From assembly GCA_003388555.1 (NCBI GenBank), contig QQVD01000037.1, positions 156,918 to 220,917 of the forward strand: DNA of 64,000 nucleotides. Direction: 5' to 3'. Source of the stretch: Acidobacteriota bacterium (lineage in GTDB: Bacteria; Acidobacteriota; Thermoanaerobaculia; Multivoradales; Multivoraceae). The notes under the pieces were generated by a model. The model was not told where the DNA came from. It did not search any database and was given only the letters and a program-made list of their open reading frames with translations. Shown one piece after another: positions 37,156-47,700 of the stretch (positions are counted from its first letter, which is position 1; the number at the start of each line of letters is the position of its first letter). A program made the translations under genes and the position numbers.

Positions 37156-38109
37156 ATGACCGAGATCCTGCAGAGCCTGCGGACGATGAACACCGGCCGG
37201 CCGGCGGCGCGCCGCAGCGCTACGCTGGCGCCGGTCCTGCTGCTAGCGTTCGCCGTGATGGCCGGAGCGGACAGCGGTATCGAACAACGTTTCGACGTCG
37301 GCACTGGCGGCACCCTCAGGGTCGACGCCGAAGGTGCCTCGGTGTCGGTACGCGGTGCCGGCTCGGGCGGCGCCACCGTGCGCATCACGCGCGAGAACGA
37401 CACCCGGGCGGAGATCGAGGAGGACTACCGGATCGCGATGCGCGCCGACGGCGACGACGTCGAGGTGGTGATCGAGTCGCTGCGCGAGGGGTGGTTCGAC
37501 TGGGGCCGCAACCGCGGCCTGAAGGTGGAGATCGAAGTGCCGGAGCGCTACGACGCCCGCGTCAAGACCTCCGGCGGCAGCATCTCCGTGCCGCGTCTCG
37601 ACGGCCGGGTCGACGGCGCCACCTCGGGTGGTTCGGTGAAGATCGGACAGGTCACCGGGCCCACCGAGGTGCGCACCTCGGGTGGCAGTGTCACCATCGA
37701 GGAGTCGCTCGGTGAGGTCTCCGCCCGGACTTCTGGCGGTTCGATCCGCATCTCCCGCGCTGGCGGGCCGGTTTCCGCGAAGACCTCCGGTGGCTCGATC
37801 ACGGTCGACGAGGTCGCCGGTGCGATCAACGCCAACACCTCCGGCGGCAGCATCCGCGCCACCCTGACCGAGCAGCCGGCGGCCGACTGTGTGCTCTCGA
37901 CGTCGGGCGGCTCGATCGTCGTCGACCTGGCTCCGGGCCTGACGCTCGACATCGACGCGGCCTCCAGCGGCGGCCGGGTCAGCAGCTCGCTCGCACTCGA
38001 CACCTCGAGCGAGTCGCGCTCCGAGCTCGTCGGCCGGCTGGGTGGCGGTGGTCCACTGCTCAAGCTGCGTAGCTCGGGTGGTGGTGTGACGCTGCGTTCC
38101 GGCGAGTAG
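37156..38109 (+). CDS. Exported DUF4097 beta-helix protein with SGGS repeats
   Basis: 317 residues. A signal peptide ends near residues 38-40 (PVLLLAFAVMAGADS). The mature part contains repeats of the form T-S-G-G-S-(V/I)-x-(I/V), at least seven times (KTSGGSISV, ATSGGSVKI, RTSGGSVTI, RTSGGSIRI, KTSGGSITV, NTSGGSIRA and STSGGSIVV), which stack as a beta-helix (DUF4097). The ATG at 37156 is preceded by GGAGGGAGAAGG. An ATG 27 nt earlier has no ribosome site. The gene follows the ADOP permease on the same strand, so the pair may act together at the envelope. A GC hairpin 24 nt beyond the stop (38134-38149) may end transcription. Confidence 0.85.
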   Translation: MTEILQSLRTMNTGRPAARRSATLAPVLLLAFAVMAGADSGIEQRFDVGTGGTLRVDAEGASVSVRGAGSGGATVRITRENDTRAEIEEDYRIAMRADGDDVEVVIESLREGWFDWGRNRGLKVEIEVPERYDARVKTSGGSISVPRLDGRVDGATSGGSVKIGQVTGPTEVRTSGGSVTIEESLGEVSARTSGGSIRISRAGGPVSAKTSGGSITVDEVAGAINANTSGGSIRATLTEQPAADCVLSTSGGSIVVDLAPGLTLDIDAASSGGRVSSSLALDTSSESRSELVGRLGGGGPLLKLRSSGGGVTLRSGE

Positions 38110-38133
38110 ACACCCGTCACCGGTACCGTGGCT

Positions 38134-38149
38134 CCGCCGCTTGCGGCGG
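38134..38149 (+). terminator. Possible GC hairpin terminator
   Basis: CCGCCG-CTTG-CGGCGG forms a 6-7-bp stem 24 nt after the DUF4097 stop, in the gap to the next convergent candidate gene. A U-tract is missing. Confidence 0.45.
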
Positions 38150-38176
38150 CGGCACACCTCGTCGTCGACGGCGAGC

Positions 38177-38643
38177 TCAGTCCGGATCGGTGGGAGCCGG
38201 CGACGACGCGGCGACGACGCGCATTGGCTCACTCCAATCGTCGCCGCCGGTGCGCCACCGGATCGAGACGACGCCGCGCAGCGGCAGCGGCCGCGGCCCG
38301 GTGACCGCCAGACGGTCGAGCAGCAGCCGGTGCTGGAACAGCGGGCTGTCCGAGAGTGCCAGGCTGGGGGTGGTGGCGGGCGCCGCGCGGCGGAAGGCCC
38401 GCACCAGCTCCACCAGATCGTCGGGCGACACCGCGCCCTGCTCGCGACCGGCCGACACCTTCGCCCACGCCGATCCGAGCTTCTGGTAGGTCCCGGCGGC
38501 CCAGGCCCCTGACCTGGGCCAGCGACTCGAGCACTGGCGCGCGGGCGGTCGATGTTGGGGCAGCATCGGCCGGGTCCTCGGCGGTGAGAGTCCGTTCGGG
38601 CCAGCGGCTTCCGAACACCTGACGGGTTGAGGGTCTGGAGCAT
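38177..38643 (-). pseudogene. Possible frameshifted small gene of unknown function
   Basis: Two overlapping minus-strand frames each look coding but do not join. One (from a GTG near 38618) reads MFGSRWPERTLTAEDPADAAP... to ESLAQVRG. The other reads AAGTYQKLGSAWAKVSAG..., SPDDLVELVRAFRRAAP... to the stop at 38177. A single-base change near 38510 would fuse them. A GGAGGA ribosome site precedes an ATG at 38643 in a third frame. It could be a decayed gene, a sequencing error, or two misleading frames. No family recognised. Confidence 0.3.
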
Positions 38644-38762
38644 CGATCCGTCCTCCGCCGGCTCAGCAGAGCGAACCGGGCCGTCGCCGGGACGGTCGCT
38701 GGGTGGGGCTACCGGACGCGCCGCGACTCGTTACCCGCGACGGCGTCCGCCGGTCGGCGCGA

Positions 38763-39284
38763 TCAGCTCTCGTGGTCGGGATGCTGCCGATTGCTCGCGC
38801 GGATGCGTTCCCAGTGCTCGGATGCGGCGAAGTCGGCATCCTCGGTGGTCTCGCCGGGGAGCGTGTCGAGCTCGGAGAGCCACGGCAGGCGCGACTCGAG
38901 GCCGTACTGGCGGGTCGGTCGCACTGCCGCCGGATCGTCGAGCGAGCCGAGCGTCACGTTGAGATGCGGCGCCGCCTCGCGGTCGAAGATCAGGGGCGTG
39001 CCGCAGGCCTCGCAGAAGCCGCGCCGCACCGGCTCGGAGGACTGGAACCAGGAGATCTCGCCGCGCACGACGACGAACTCGCGCTTCTGCGCGTTGGCCA
39101 GCGGCATGAAGTAGTTGCCGGCCGCCTTCTGGCACATCCGGCAGTGGCAGACGTGGGCGTTGGTCAGCTCGCCGAGTACCCGGTAGCGCACTGCGCCGCA
39201 CTGGCAGCCGCCGGTGTAGGGATCGCGGTCACTGCTCTCGACGCGATTCGTCGACGACAGCTCCAGGGTGTCGAACTCACTCAT
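38763..39284 (-). CDS. GFA/CENP-V-family zinc protein (glutathione-dependent formaldehyde-activating-like)
   Basis: 173 residues. The zinc ligands are in the family's order: C-Q-C-G-A-V-R-Y near residue 28, C-H-C-R-M-C-Q-K near 46, and C-E-A-C-G-T-P-L near 90. The sequences GNYFMPLANAQKREFVVVRGE and YGLESRLPWL complete the fold. Members bind two Zn and include the Gfa formaldehyde-activating enzyme, but most are of unknown substrate. The terminal 35 residues are extra. Start at 39284. It stands between the frameshifted candidate and the selenoprotein gene on the same strand. Confidence 0.82.
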   Translation of the reverse strand: MSEFDTLELSSTNRVESSDRDPYTGGCQCGAVRYRVLGELTNAHVCHCRMCQKAAGNYFMPLANAQKREFVVVRGEISWFQSSEPVRRGFCEACGTPLIFDREAAPHLNVTLGSLDDPAAVRPTRQYGLESRLPWLSELDTLPGETTEDADFAASEHWERIRASNRQHPDHES

Positions 39285-39386
39285 GCAGCGCCTCCCGAAG
39301 ACCAGATCAGCATGCCACAGCAGGAGTGCGCGGCGTCGCGCCGATTCGGCACCGTGCTCGCGTTCGACCTCTTCCGTGCGCTCGGA

Positions 39387-40685
39387 TCAGCGCGGCGGTT
39401 CCTGGCGCTCCGGCGCGGCCGCGGCACGTTCGAGCGCCCGCCGCGCGTTCTCCTCGGCGTCGGGGTTCGAGAGCTCGTTCGGTGCGTAGTAGACGCCGCC
39501 GCCCTCCGAGACCTCGCGCACCTTGCTGGTGAAGCGCTGCATGGTCTCGGCCATTGTCGGCAGGAACGACCAATCCTGGCGGTGGTAGTTCCAGCTGTCG
39601 GGATTGAGCTCCTGGGCGAGGTCCCAGTAGCGGTTCGCCCTCGCTTCGTCGCCCGCTGCCTTGAAGTGGGCGCCGAGCCGGAAGGCGGCGTCGGCTCGCT
39701 CGACGAAGGTGTCGGCGTCGTGGCGAGCGGTGGTCACACGCTGGCGGATCTCCTCCGGGGTGAGCGCGAACTCGCTCTCGGCTCCCTTCGCCACCCAGTC
39801 GCGCAGCGCCGCGGTGTAGGCCTCGCCGTCGACGGCGACGCTGCCGAGCGCCATCTTTGCGACGTAGGCGACCTCGGGTGGGCGCACGATGTTGCCCTGC
39901 TCGTCGATCCAGATCCCCATCGGCACGTTGACCAGCCGGTAGAGCGAGCTGACCGTGTGCTGCGGGTCGACCAGCGCGGTGAAGGTCACGCCGGCCTTCT
40001 CGTAGATCGGCCGCACGACTTCGAGGCCGCCGGTGTCCTGCGCCACCGAGATCAGCTCGAAGCCGTCATCCGCCAGCTCTTCGTACAGTGCCTGCCAACC
40101 TGGCAGGTCGAGACGGCATCCTCACCAGGAGGCCCAGGTGACGATCGCCACCTTCCTGCCGCGGAAGTCGCTCAGCCGTCGGCGCACGCCGTCCTTGTCG
40201 AGCAGCTCGAAGTCCGGCGCCCGGGCCGATTCCAGGGTGCTGGCGAGCACCACCGGGACGGCGGCGAAGCTCCACGTCTCGGTCTCGGGGTCGTGCACGT
40301 AGGCCTGACCGAGGCGCCGCGCCAGCCCGCTGACGTTGAACCAGCCGCGCTCCTGCCGGCGCACGAAGAGCTCGGAGTCCTCGTCCTGGCGCACCGGCAC
40401 GCACAGGTCGTCGAGGCAGGCGCCCTCGGGCTTGAGCACGAAGTCGTTGATCCGCGTCAGATCCTCGGGCGTCGTCCACAGGTCGTTGGGGTCGGCGAGG
40501 ACCTCGGCGAGCTCGACGGTACGCCCCGGGTACAGCGCCGTCGCGGCGGGCTCCAGGTTCGGGGCGTTCTGCGCGCCCAGCGGGCCCGCCGCGACGATCG
40601 CGCCGAGGAGCGCTGGCAGCACGGCCCTGCACGCCCGCAGGCCCGCGTCGCGAGCAGTGAGAGTGGACTTCGGCATCTGGAGCAT
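39387..40685 (-). CDS. Periplasmic thioredoxin-fold selenoprotein (UGC redox motif; TGA at codon 188 read as Sec)
   Basis: 432 codons if the TGA at 40124-40122 is read as selenocysteine. Residues 1-38 are a signal peptide ending in LGAQNA. Residues about 40-150 have no clear domain. From about 155 the redoxin/TlpA-type fold begins (APDFELLDKDGVRRRLSDFRGRKVAIVTWASW), directly followed by U-G-C-R-L-D-L-P-G-W-Q, then a thioredoxin strand ISVAQDTGGLEV and P-M-G-I-W-I-D containing the cis-Pro region. The C-terminal 100 residues are helical, TPR-like. TGA falls exactly where thioredoxin-fold proteins have the nucleophilic Cys (W-C-x-x-C), and the 3' part stays open and coding-like. A hairpin of SECIS geometry follows. 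It lies 42 nt downstream of the copper monooxygenase gene. selABCD genes are not in the window. Confidence 0.82.
40091..40124 (-). promoter_or_regulatory. Putative bacterial SECIS element after the in-frame TGA
   Basis: On the minus strand the TGA is followed by 14 nt, then a perfect 7-bp stem CCTGCCA / TGGCAGG around the 3-nt loop GGT (40107-40091). The loop starts about 21 nt after the UGA and has G in its first two positions, as bacterial SECIS elements bound by SelB require (apical loop with a G, 16-37 nt from UGA). The hairpin lies inside coding sequence, as is normal in bacteria. Confidence 0.75.
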
Positions 40686-40727
40686 CCTATCGGTGAAACG
40701 GCCGCACTCGCCCTGAGGCGGCCTCGA

Positions 40728-42155
40728 TCACTCGCCGCCGGCGCTCGACTCGCTGCGCTCCCTGCGGGTGAAGCGCTGCAGGTACTCCTGCTGCTTCTCG
40801 GGGCTCAGGTCGTCCCACTCGACGCCGCGCTCCTGCAGCAGCTTCTTGAGTGACTCCGGATCGAGGTTCGGCCGCTGGCGCGGCGCCAGCCAGCCTCCAC
40901 CCTCGGGCACGTAGCCGGGCTCGGCGTCGGCGTAGGTGAGGAAGCCGAACATCATCTCGGCGGTCGTCGGCTCGCCGAAGCGGACCTCCTCGGTGGGATC
41001 CGGGTTGTGCGGGTTGCCCGCCGAGTTGTCCCAGGTGGCGGTGAACTCGACCTCGGTGCCGGCCGGGATCTTCTTGTGGGCCCCCGCCGGGTAGTCGTAG
41101 CTGGTCTGCCAGTTGAAGTCGTAGCGCGGCACCTCGAGCAGCACCTCCTGGCTTCCGTCGGGGTAGTGCGCGACGTACCTGGCGGACTTACCGCGCAGGT
41201 GCATGTGGGGCAGGATCGAGAGCAGCTCCGAGTCGCGCTCGAATCGGGTGCGGGTGCTGTAGGTGACGTCGTCCTCGCCCGGTGGGATGACGAAGTCGAA
41301 GCGCGCCAGCGGGTCCACCACCACGATGTGCTCCGGCTGGTAGCCCTCGGGGTAGAACTGGATGTTCACCCGCGACTGGTCCCAGACTCCGGTGCCGGGA
41401 CCGGGCTCCTTGTGGTAGTGCATCGACCAGCGCACTTCGTCTCCTGGCTTGAGCAGGGTGCCGTAGCCCTCGGGGTAGACGGACGGCTGGTTGCCGGGGG
41501 CGATGCCACCGAGCGGCGGTGCGACGATGTGGTGCACCACCGAGCTGCCGGGCAGGAACTCGATCGACTTCACCCAGCGCGGAGCCGGCAGCATCTCCTC
41601 GGTGATCGGGGTGCGGAAGGTGACGTACTGGTCCTCGACCTCGTCCTCGACGAAGTACGGCGGGCCCATCGTCAGCTCGAGGTCCGGTCTGCCCGTGCTG
41701 TAGCCGTTGACGGTTTCTGGCCACTCGCGTGGCGGCGGCGCATCGGCTGGGTCGCCCGCCGGGGCGCCCGCCCGGGCCCAGTTCACCAGGGTCTCGATCT
41801 GCGCCTCGGTCAGGACCCGCTCGTTCACGAAGACTCCGTGCTGGTCAGGTGACGCGTGCCACGGCGGCATCGTGCGCGCCTCGACCTGGCGCGCGATCGA
41901 CTTCGCCCAGGGACGGGTGCCTTCGTAGTCGACGAAGGCCATCGGCGCCACCATGCCGCCGAGGTTCGCCCCGTCGGGGCGGTGACAGGTCTGGCAGTTC
42001 TCCTGCAGGAGCCCGAGCACGTCGCGGTAGAAGGTCGGCTGGGCGACCGCGGCGTCGGCGTTGGTGTTGGCGGTGGGGGCGGCGAACGCCGCGGGCGCCG
42101 CGATCAGGGCCGCGGCGTAGACGGCGAGGTTCAGGACGGGTCGGCTGGCGGTCAC
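40728..42155 (-). CDS. Exported haem-c / copper type II monooxygenase-like protein
   Basis: 475 residues with a GTG start (GAGGAG about 5 nt upstream). A signal peptide ends near residue 26. A mono-haem site C-Q-T-C-H is at 54-58, with a Met-rich G-G-M-V-A-P-M nearby as likely axial ligand. The rest resembles PHM/DBH-type copper type II, ascorbate-dependent monooxygenases: H-H at 208-209, H-Y-H at 246-248, H-M-H at 317-319 and a Met in EMMFGFLTY as candidate Cu-H and Cu-M ligands. The reaction would be hydroxylation of an unknown substrate in the periplasm, with haem c possibly feeding electrons. Operon with the selenoprotein downstream. Confidence 0.8.
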   Translation of the reverse strand: MTASRPVLNLAVYAAALIAAPAAFAAPTANTNADAAVAQPTFYRDVLGLLQENCQTCHRPDGANLGGMVAPMAFVDYEGTRPWAKSIARQVEARTMPPWHASPDQHGVFVNERVLTEAQIETLVNWARAGAPAGDPADAPPPREWPETVNGYSTGRPDLELTMGPPYFVEDEVEDQYVTFRTPITEEMLPAPRWVKSIEFLPGSSVVHHIVAPPLGGIAPGNQPSVYPEGYGTLLKPGDEVRWSMHYHKEPGPGTGVWDQSRVNIQFYPEGYQPEHIVVVDPLARFDFVIPPGEDDVTYSTRTRFERDSELLSILPHMHLRGKSARYVAHYPDGSQEVLLEVPRYDFNWQTSYDYPAGAHKKIPAGTEVEFTATWDNSAGNPHNPDPTEEVRFGEPTTAEMMFGFLTYADAEPGYVPEGGGWLAPRQRPNLDPESLKKLLQERGVEWDDLSPEKQQEYLQRFTRRERSESSAGGE

Positions 42156-42482
42156 GAGGACTCCTCTGCGGTGGGGGCTGCGGTTCGCCCCTGGCGGGTG
42201 GATCGTGGTGCTGCCGGCTCAGGCGACCGGCGCGTTGCAGGACGAAACGGGGTGTGGGCAGGAGACGCGCCGACGCGGCAGCCTGTTTCGCGCCCGCCCA
42301 GTCGGCGAGGCGGGTGCGAAGCGTTGCGCCCCTGTCTCCTGCACGGTCTGCAGGAGGCTTCCGGACTCCTGTCGGTGTCGAGCTGGCGGTCGGTGGGGCT
42401 GGAGGCTTGACATGAAGAGCAGAAAGCTAGTATTACTAGATTCCGTCGAATAACTGCACGGTCCTCTGAAAGGAGTGGGACC
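42156..42482. other. 327-bp divergent intergenic region with a hairpin and a promoter
   Basis: No gene. An 8-bp perfect hairpin CTCCTGCA / TGCAGGAG with a 5-nt loop lies at 42336-42356. Related pieces (GCAGGAGAC at about 42258-42266 and GTCTCCTGC at 42334-42342) repeat in opposite orientation, so longer alternative stems are possible in the leader of the monooxygenase-selenoprotein operon. The plus-strand promoter of the diguanylate cyclase is at 42407. Confidence 0.55.
42407..42436 (+). promoter_or_regulatory. Sigma-70-type promoter upstream of the diguanylate cyclase
   Basis: TTGACA at 42407-42412 and TATTAC at 42431-42436 with an 18-bp spacer, in the only A/T-rich patch of the region. AAAGGAG at 42469-42475 and the ATG at 42483 follow, so it fits transcription of the GGDEF gene. 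Confidence 0.65.
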
Positions 42483-43730
<1,248 letters not shown>

Positions 43731-43933
43731 GCCCTGCGTCGACCGGGCCGCTGGATCGCTGCTGACCGCCCCGCGACCGTCGATGCGACCGCAGGCGGAG
43801 CCGCGATCGGGGGTGTCGCGAGTGTTCCGCGCAGCTCGTGAATCGACGATCCTGCTGACGACCCGGAGGGCAAGGGGTGCACGGAGTCCTCGGTCGTCGG
43901 AACAAGAAACGCGAAGACTGCGTAGGCGACTGC

Positions 43934-44752
43934 ATGAACCAGTCGATTCCTCCGCGATCGTCCCGCCGCCCCGTCATCGAATCCGCAGCTGCCTCTGGCG
44001 GGTCCAGCCGCCCCCTGCCATCGGCCGCTGCCTGCCTCCTCTTTCTCCTGGCCGGGCTCTCGGCCGCGGTCGCCGCCCAGCCGGCCTCGTCGGCGTCACA
44101 GGACGCTGCTCAGGGCCCGGCAGAACTGGTTCGTAGGCACCTCGAAGCGATCGGCGGAGCCGACGCCCTCGCCGCCCTGCAGACCTTGAGGCGCGTCGGG
44201 GCGGTCACTTCGGAGGGAGCGATGGGCAGCTACGAAGGGGTGGCCGAGGAGATCTACGACTACGCCGGCGACCGCGGCTTCGCGACCTTCGATCTCGAGG
44301 TGTTCGTCCAGGACTCGGGCTGGGTCGGTGAACGGGGCTGGAAGAACAGCTCGATGGAGGGCCTGGTCGACATCCAGAGCGACGAGCTGACCCTGCTCAA
44401 GATGTCGAGCGCCGCCAGCCCGCTGTACTACCTCTGGAAGCTCTACGGCGAAGCGGCCTTCACCGGCGTGGCGCCCAGCGAGTTCGACGGTGCCCCCACG
44501 TTCGCGGTGAGTGTGACGAACAGTGCTCTGGTCCTCCACGTCGATCCGGAGAGCCTGCGAGTCGTGGCCCTCGTCATCCCGCAGTTCCTCGAGACCCGGT
44601 ACGACGACTTCAGAGAGGTGGCCGGCGTCACGGTTCCGGCCACGGTGGACACCGAGATCATCCCGGCCTCGATGAGCATCACCCACCGCTTCGCCGAGCT
44701 GCTGCCCAACGTCGAGACCGACCCGGGGCGCTTCGAGAAGCCTTCCGGCTAG
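43934..44752 (+). CDS. Exported outer-membrane lipoprotein-sorting-protein-like
   Basis: 272 residues. Signal peptide near residues 30-50 (AAACLLFLLAGLSAAVAAQ). Mature sequence opens with AELVRRHLEAIGGADALAALQTLRRVG, a pattern typical of LolA-like or DUF4292-type periplasmic carriers, and continues with long beta strands (LVLHVDPESLRVVALVIPQFLETRYDDF) that would build an open beta barrel for a lipid. The ATG at 43934 was chosen over the GTG at 43877, which lacks a signal-like start. No neighbours suggest its cargo. Confidence 0.6.
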   Translation: MNQSIPPRSSRRPVIESAAASGGSSRPLPSAAACLLFLLAGLSAAVAAQPASSASQDAAQGPAELVRRHLEAIGGADALAALQTLRRVGAVTSEGAMGSYEGVAEEIYDYAGDRGFATFDLEVFVQDSGWVGERGWKNSSMEGLVDIQSDELTLLKMSSAASPLYYLWKLYGEAAFTGVAPSEFDGAPTFAVSVTNSALVLHVDPESLRVVALVIPQFLETRYDDFREVAGVTVPATVDTEIIPASMSITHRFAELLPNVETDPGRFEKPSG

Positions 44753-44793
44753 CTGCTCCGCCGAGACCGGAGCCCACGACGTCCGCAGCGTAG

Positions 44794-47700
44794 TCAGTCG
44801 CTCAGGCGCAGTGCCGGGTCTCCGAACAGGTGCACGGTCTCGAGGTCACGCGGGTCGGCGCCGGACGAGAGATAGCGCGCCCGCGCCGCGAGCAACAGGT
44901 CTCCGAGGCGCTCGTGGCGTGACGAGGCGAGGCTCTCGATCAGTGCCTCGGCGAGCAGCACCGAAGAGCGATGCTGAGTGGTGCCGCCTGCGGCCAGCGC
45001 TGCGATCGCGCCACCGCCCGCCGACAGCACCGCCTGGTCGGCGATGCTGGAGGAGGCCGGCACCTCGAAGCGGCCGGCGATGCAGGTGAGGGCGGCGAGC
45101 ACGGGGGGAACCTCGTTCTGCGGCAGCCAGTCCCCGAGCAGATCCTGCACGGTCACCGCGCCTTCGCTCATCAGCTGCCCCGTGGCGCCGTGGCCGAGGT
45201 AGGTGAGCAGCGAGCCCTGGACCGCGAAGAGCCGTTGGGCCTCGGCGCGCGTCGCCGCGAGGTCACCGGCGTGCTGCACGATCTGGCTCGGTCCGCTGGC
45301 GGAGGCCAGCATCGCGAGGCTGGCGGCGTCGGCCGGGAAGTCACCGGCGCCGTCGGCGTCGTCGACCAGGAAGGAGTAGGAGGGCTCACGGGCGAAGCCG
45401 CCGGAGCGCTCCCAGGAGAGGATCTTGTCGATCGCGGCGCTCGCCTCGGCCGGGGTTCGGGCCGCGATCCGGCCCAGCGAGACTCCGGGCGACGCGAGCG
45501 TCGCGTCGGACGCGTAGGTGCCGTCGTGGCGCCCGACGAGAGGCGAAGGAACGCGGTCCAGCTCGCCGTGCGACAGACGGTTGCGCACGTCGTAGTGGGC
45601 GTTCCCCAGCAGCAGGACGTAGCGCAGGCGACCCCGTGCAGTGAGACGCTCGAGCAGCAGGGAGAGCGCATCGGCCGAGCGCTCCGAGGCTCCGCTGTCG
45701 ACCAGATCGTCGAAGGTGACGACCCGGGCGACGAGGCCGTCGCGTTGACGCAGCTCGAGCAGCGGTTCGCTGGCGGCGGCGAGCTCGTCGTCGCCGGCGA
45801 CGACCAGGTACTCGACGCCTCGGAGTCCCGCCAGGTCGCTCGATGCCACCGGCGAGCCTGCGGCGGTCAGGCTCGCGCCGAGGCCACCGCGGCTGGCGCG
45901 GAGCCCGAGAAGGGGGTGGAGTGGCGCGGTCGTCGAGGCTTCGGGAAGCAGCACGAGGCGCTGGCCACGACGTCCCTGGACGGTCGCCTCCAGTCCGCTG
46001 GCGCCAGGCTCGAGCGTCAGATCGACCAGCACCGGCGCCGAAGGATCCGAGAGGTCGAGCGTCAGCGGACGCGGCGGCAGGTCCTCGAGGAGCAGGGTCG
46101 CGTGGCGGTTCCAGGAGACGTCGAGACGACCGGCGACCGCGGTCGTCCGCCGCGGGTAGGTCACCTCGACCCCGTCGACGTAGACCACGCTGGTGCCCCC
46201 CGCGGCAGGAGCCAGAGCCTGCAGCGTGACCTGGTTGATCCCGTCCTGGAGCGCGGCGCCGTCGATGCGCAGGCGCAGCGAGTGCGCGGCGACGCCGGCG
46301 AAGCTCGCCAACCCGACCGGCGCTCCGTTCAGGGCCACCTGGACCCGGTGGAAGCCGACGCCGTCGCCGGCGGTGGCGCCGTGCAGATCGACCTGCAGCA
46401 GCGCTGCGCTGCCCGCGAGTGCCGGGACGTCGACCGACAGGGTGCGCGCCGGGCCGCCGCCGAGCAACGCGTGCGAGAACCAGAAGTCGTCCTCGCCATC
46501 GAGGCCTAGGACCAGGGCGGGAAAGAGGTCCGCCTCCTGTCGCACCGTGGCCTGCACCTGGGTCTGGGCGGTGCCGCCGGTCGATGCGACCCGCCGCTGC
46601 ATGATGACCCCCGGGCCGAGCGACACGACGTACACGCGCGACGCCGAGCTGGCCCGCGTCGGCCCCTGGACCCAGAAGGCCAGCCCATCGGTTGCCGCGC
46701 CGCTGCCGGTTTCCAGGCTTCCAAGCCGGGCCCAGGGCACCTGCCGGACCCCGTTGCGCACGCTGAGGTTGCCGCTGCGCAGCAGGCGGTGGAGCTCCGG
46801 TCCGCTGACGCCGAGGTGCTCCGACAGCTGCGCCTCGCCGAGGACGACCAGACCTTCGCCGACCACCTCGACGGCCAGCGATCCCTGCGGCCTCTGTGCA
46901 TTCGCGGTCTCGGAACGGAGCGCGGCATCCGCGGCGCCGGCGTGGAAGCGAGACGCGGAGGCCGGGAGGAGCCGCTCCAGCTCTTCGCCGGGCGACTCGT
47001 CGAAGCCGTCGCTGCCGAAGACGCCGTGCAGCTTCTCGCTGCCGCCCAGCTCGATCTCGCGCAGCACGTAGTCGGCCTGCTCGCCGGCCTCGATGCCGGG
47101 ATCGGCGACGCGGTACCAGCCGCCCGGAGCGTGTGCCGCCGGCTGGAAGTCGCCGACCTCGACCCAGTCGTCGCCGGTGGAGCGGAAGAGCTGGAAACCG
47201 GCGCTGTCGATCTCGGCCGACGTGCTCCACGCCACTTCGCGACCGAAGCCATCGGGCGACGGGTAGGAGCGCAGCGCGGCGACCTCGGCGGCCACCGGGC
47301 TGCACAGGCAGCCGGGGCGCGCGCCGACGCTGGCGACCGCGATCGAGGTCGCGGTGCCGCCGGCGGAGCCGGGCTGCGCGTTGTACGCGGTCGCGGTGGT
47401 CGCGACGCCGTTGGCCCCACCGGTCACCGAGGTCGCGATCGCGCCGGTCGAGAGAATGTTGCCGCCGCCCCCGCCCCCTCCGGGACCGTGGAAGTCGCCC
47501 GCCGTCCACACCGCGTTGCCGCCGCGACCACCGTTGGCGCGCGCCGTCACGCCCGCCATGGCGCCGGCGAGGCAGCTTCCGACGTTGATCGTTCCCCCGG
47601 CGCCGCCACCTCCGGAACCGTCCTGGCTCGAGTCGGGAGCGATCGAGCCGTTGGCCGACAGGATTCCAGTGTCGATGATCTGGTCGGCGCGCAGGAAGAT

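Noticed and set aside
40122..40685. A stand-alone 187-residue protein ending at the TGA, with a separate gene starting at 40046
   Set aside because: The 3' frame has no ribosome site at its GTG, begins in the middle of a thioredoxin strand, and the TGA is exactly at the redox position with a SECIS-like hairpin behind it.
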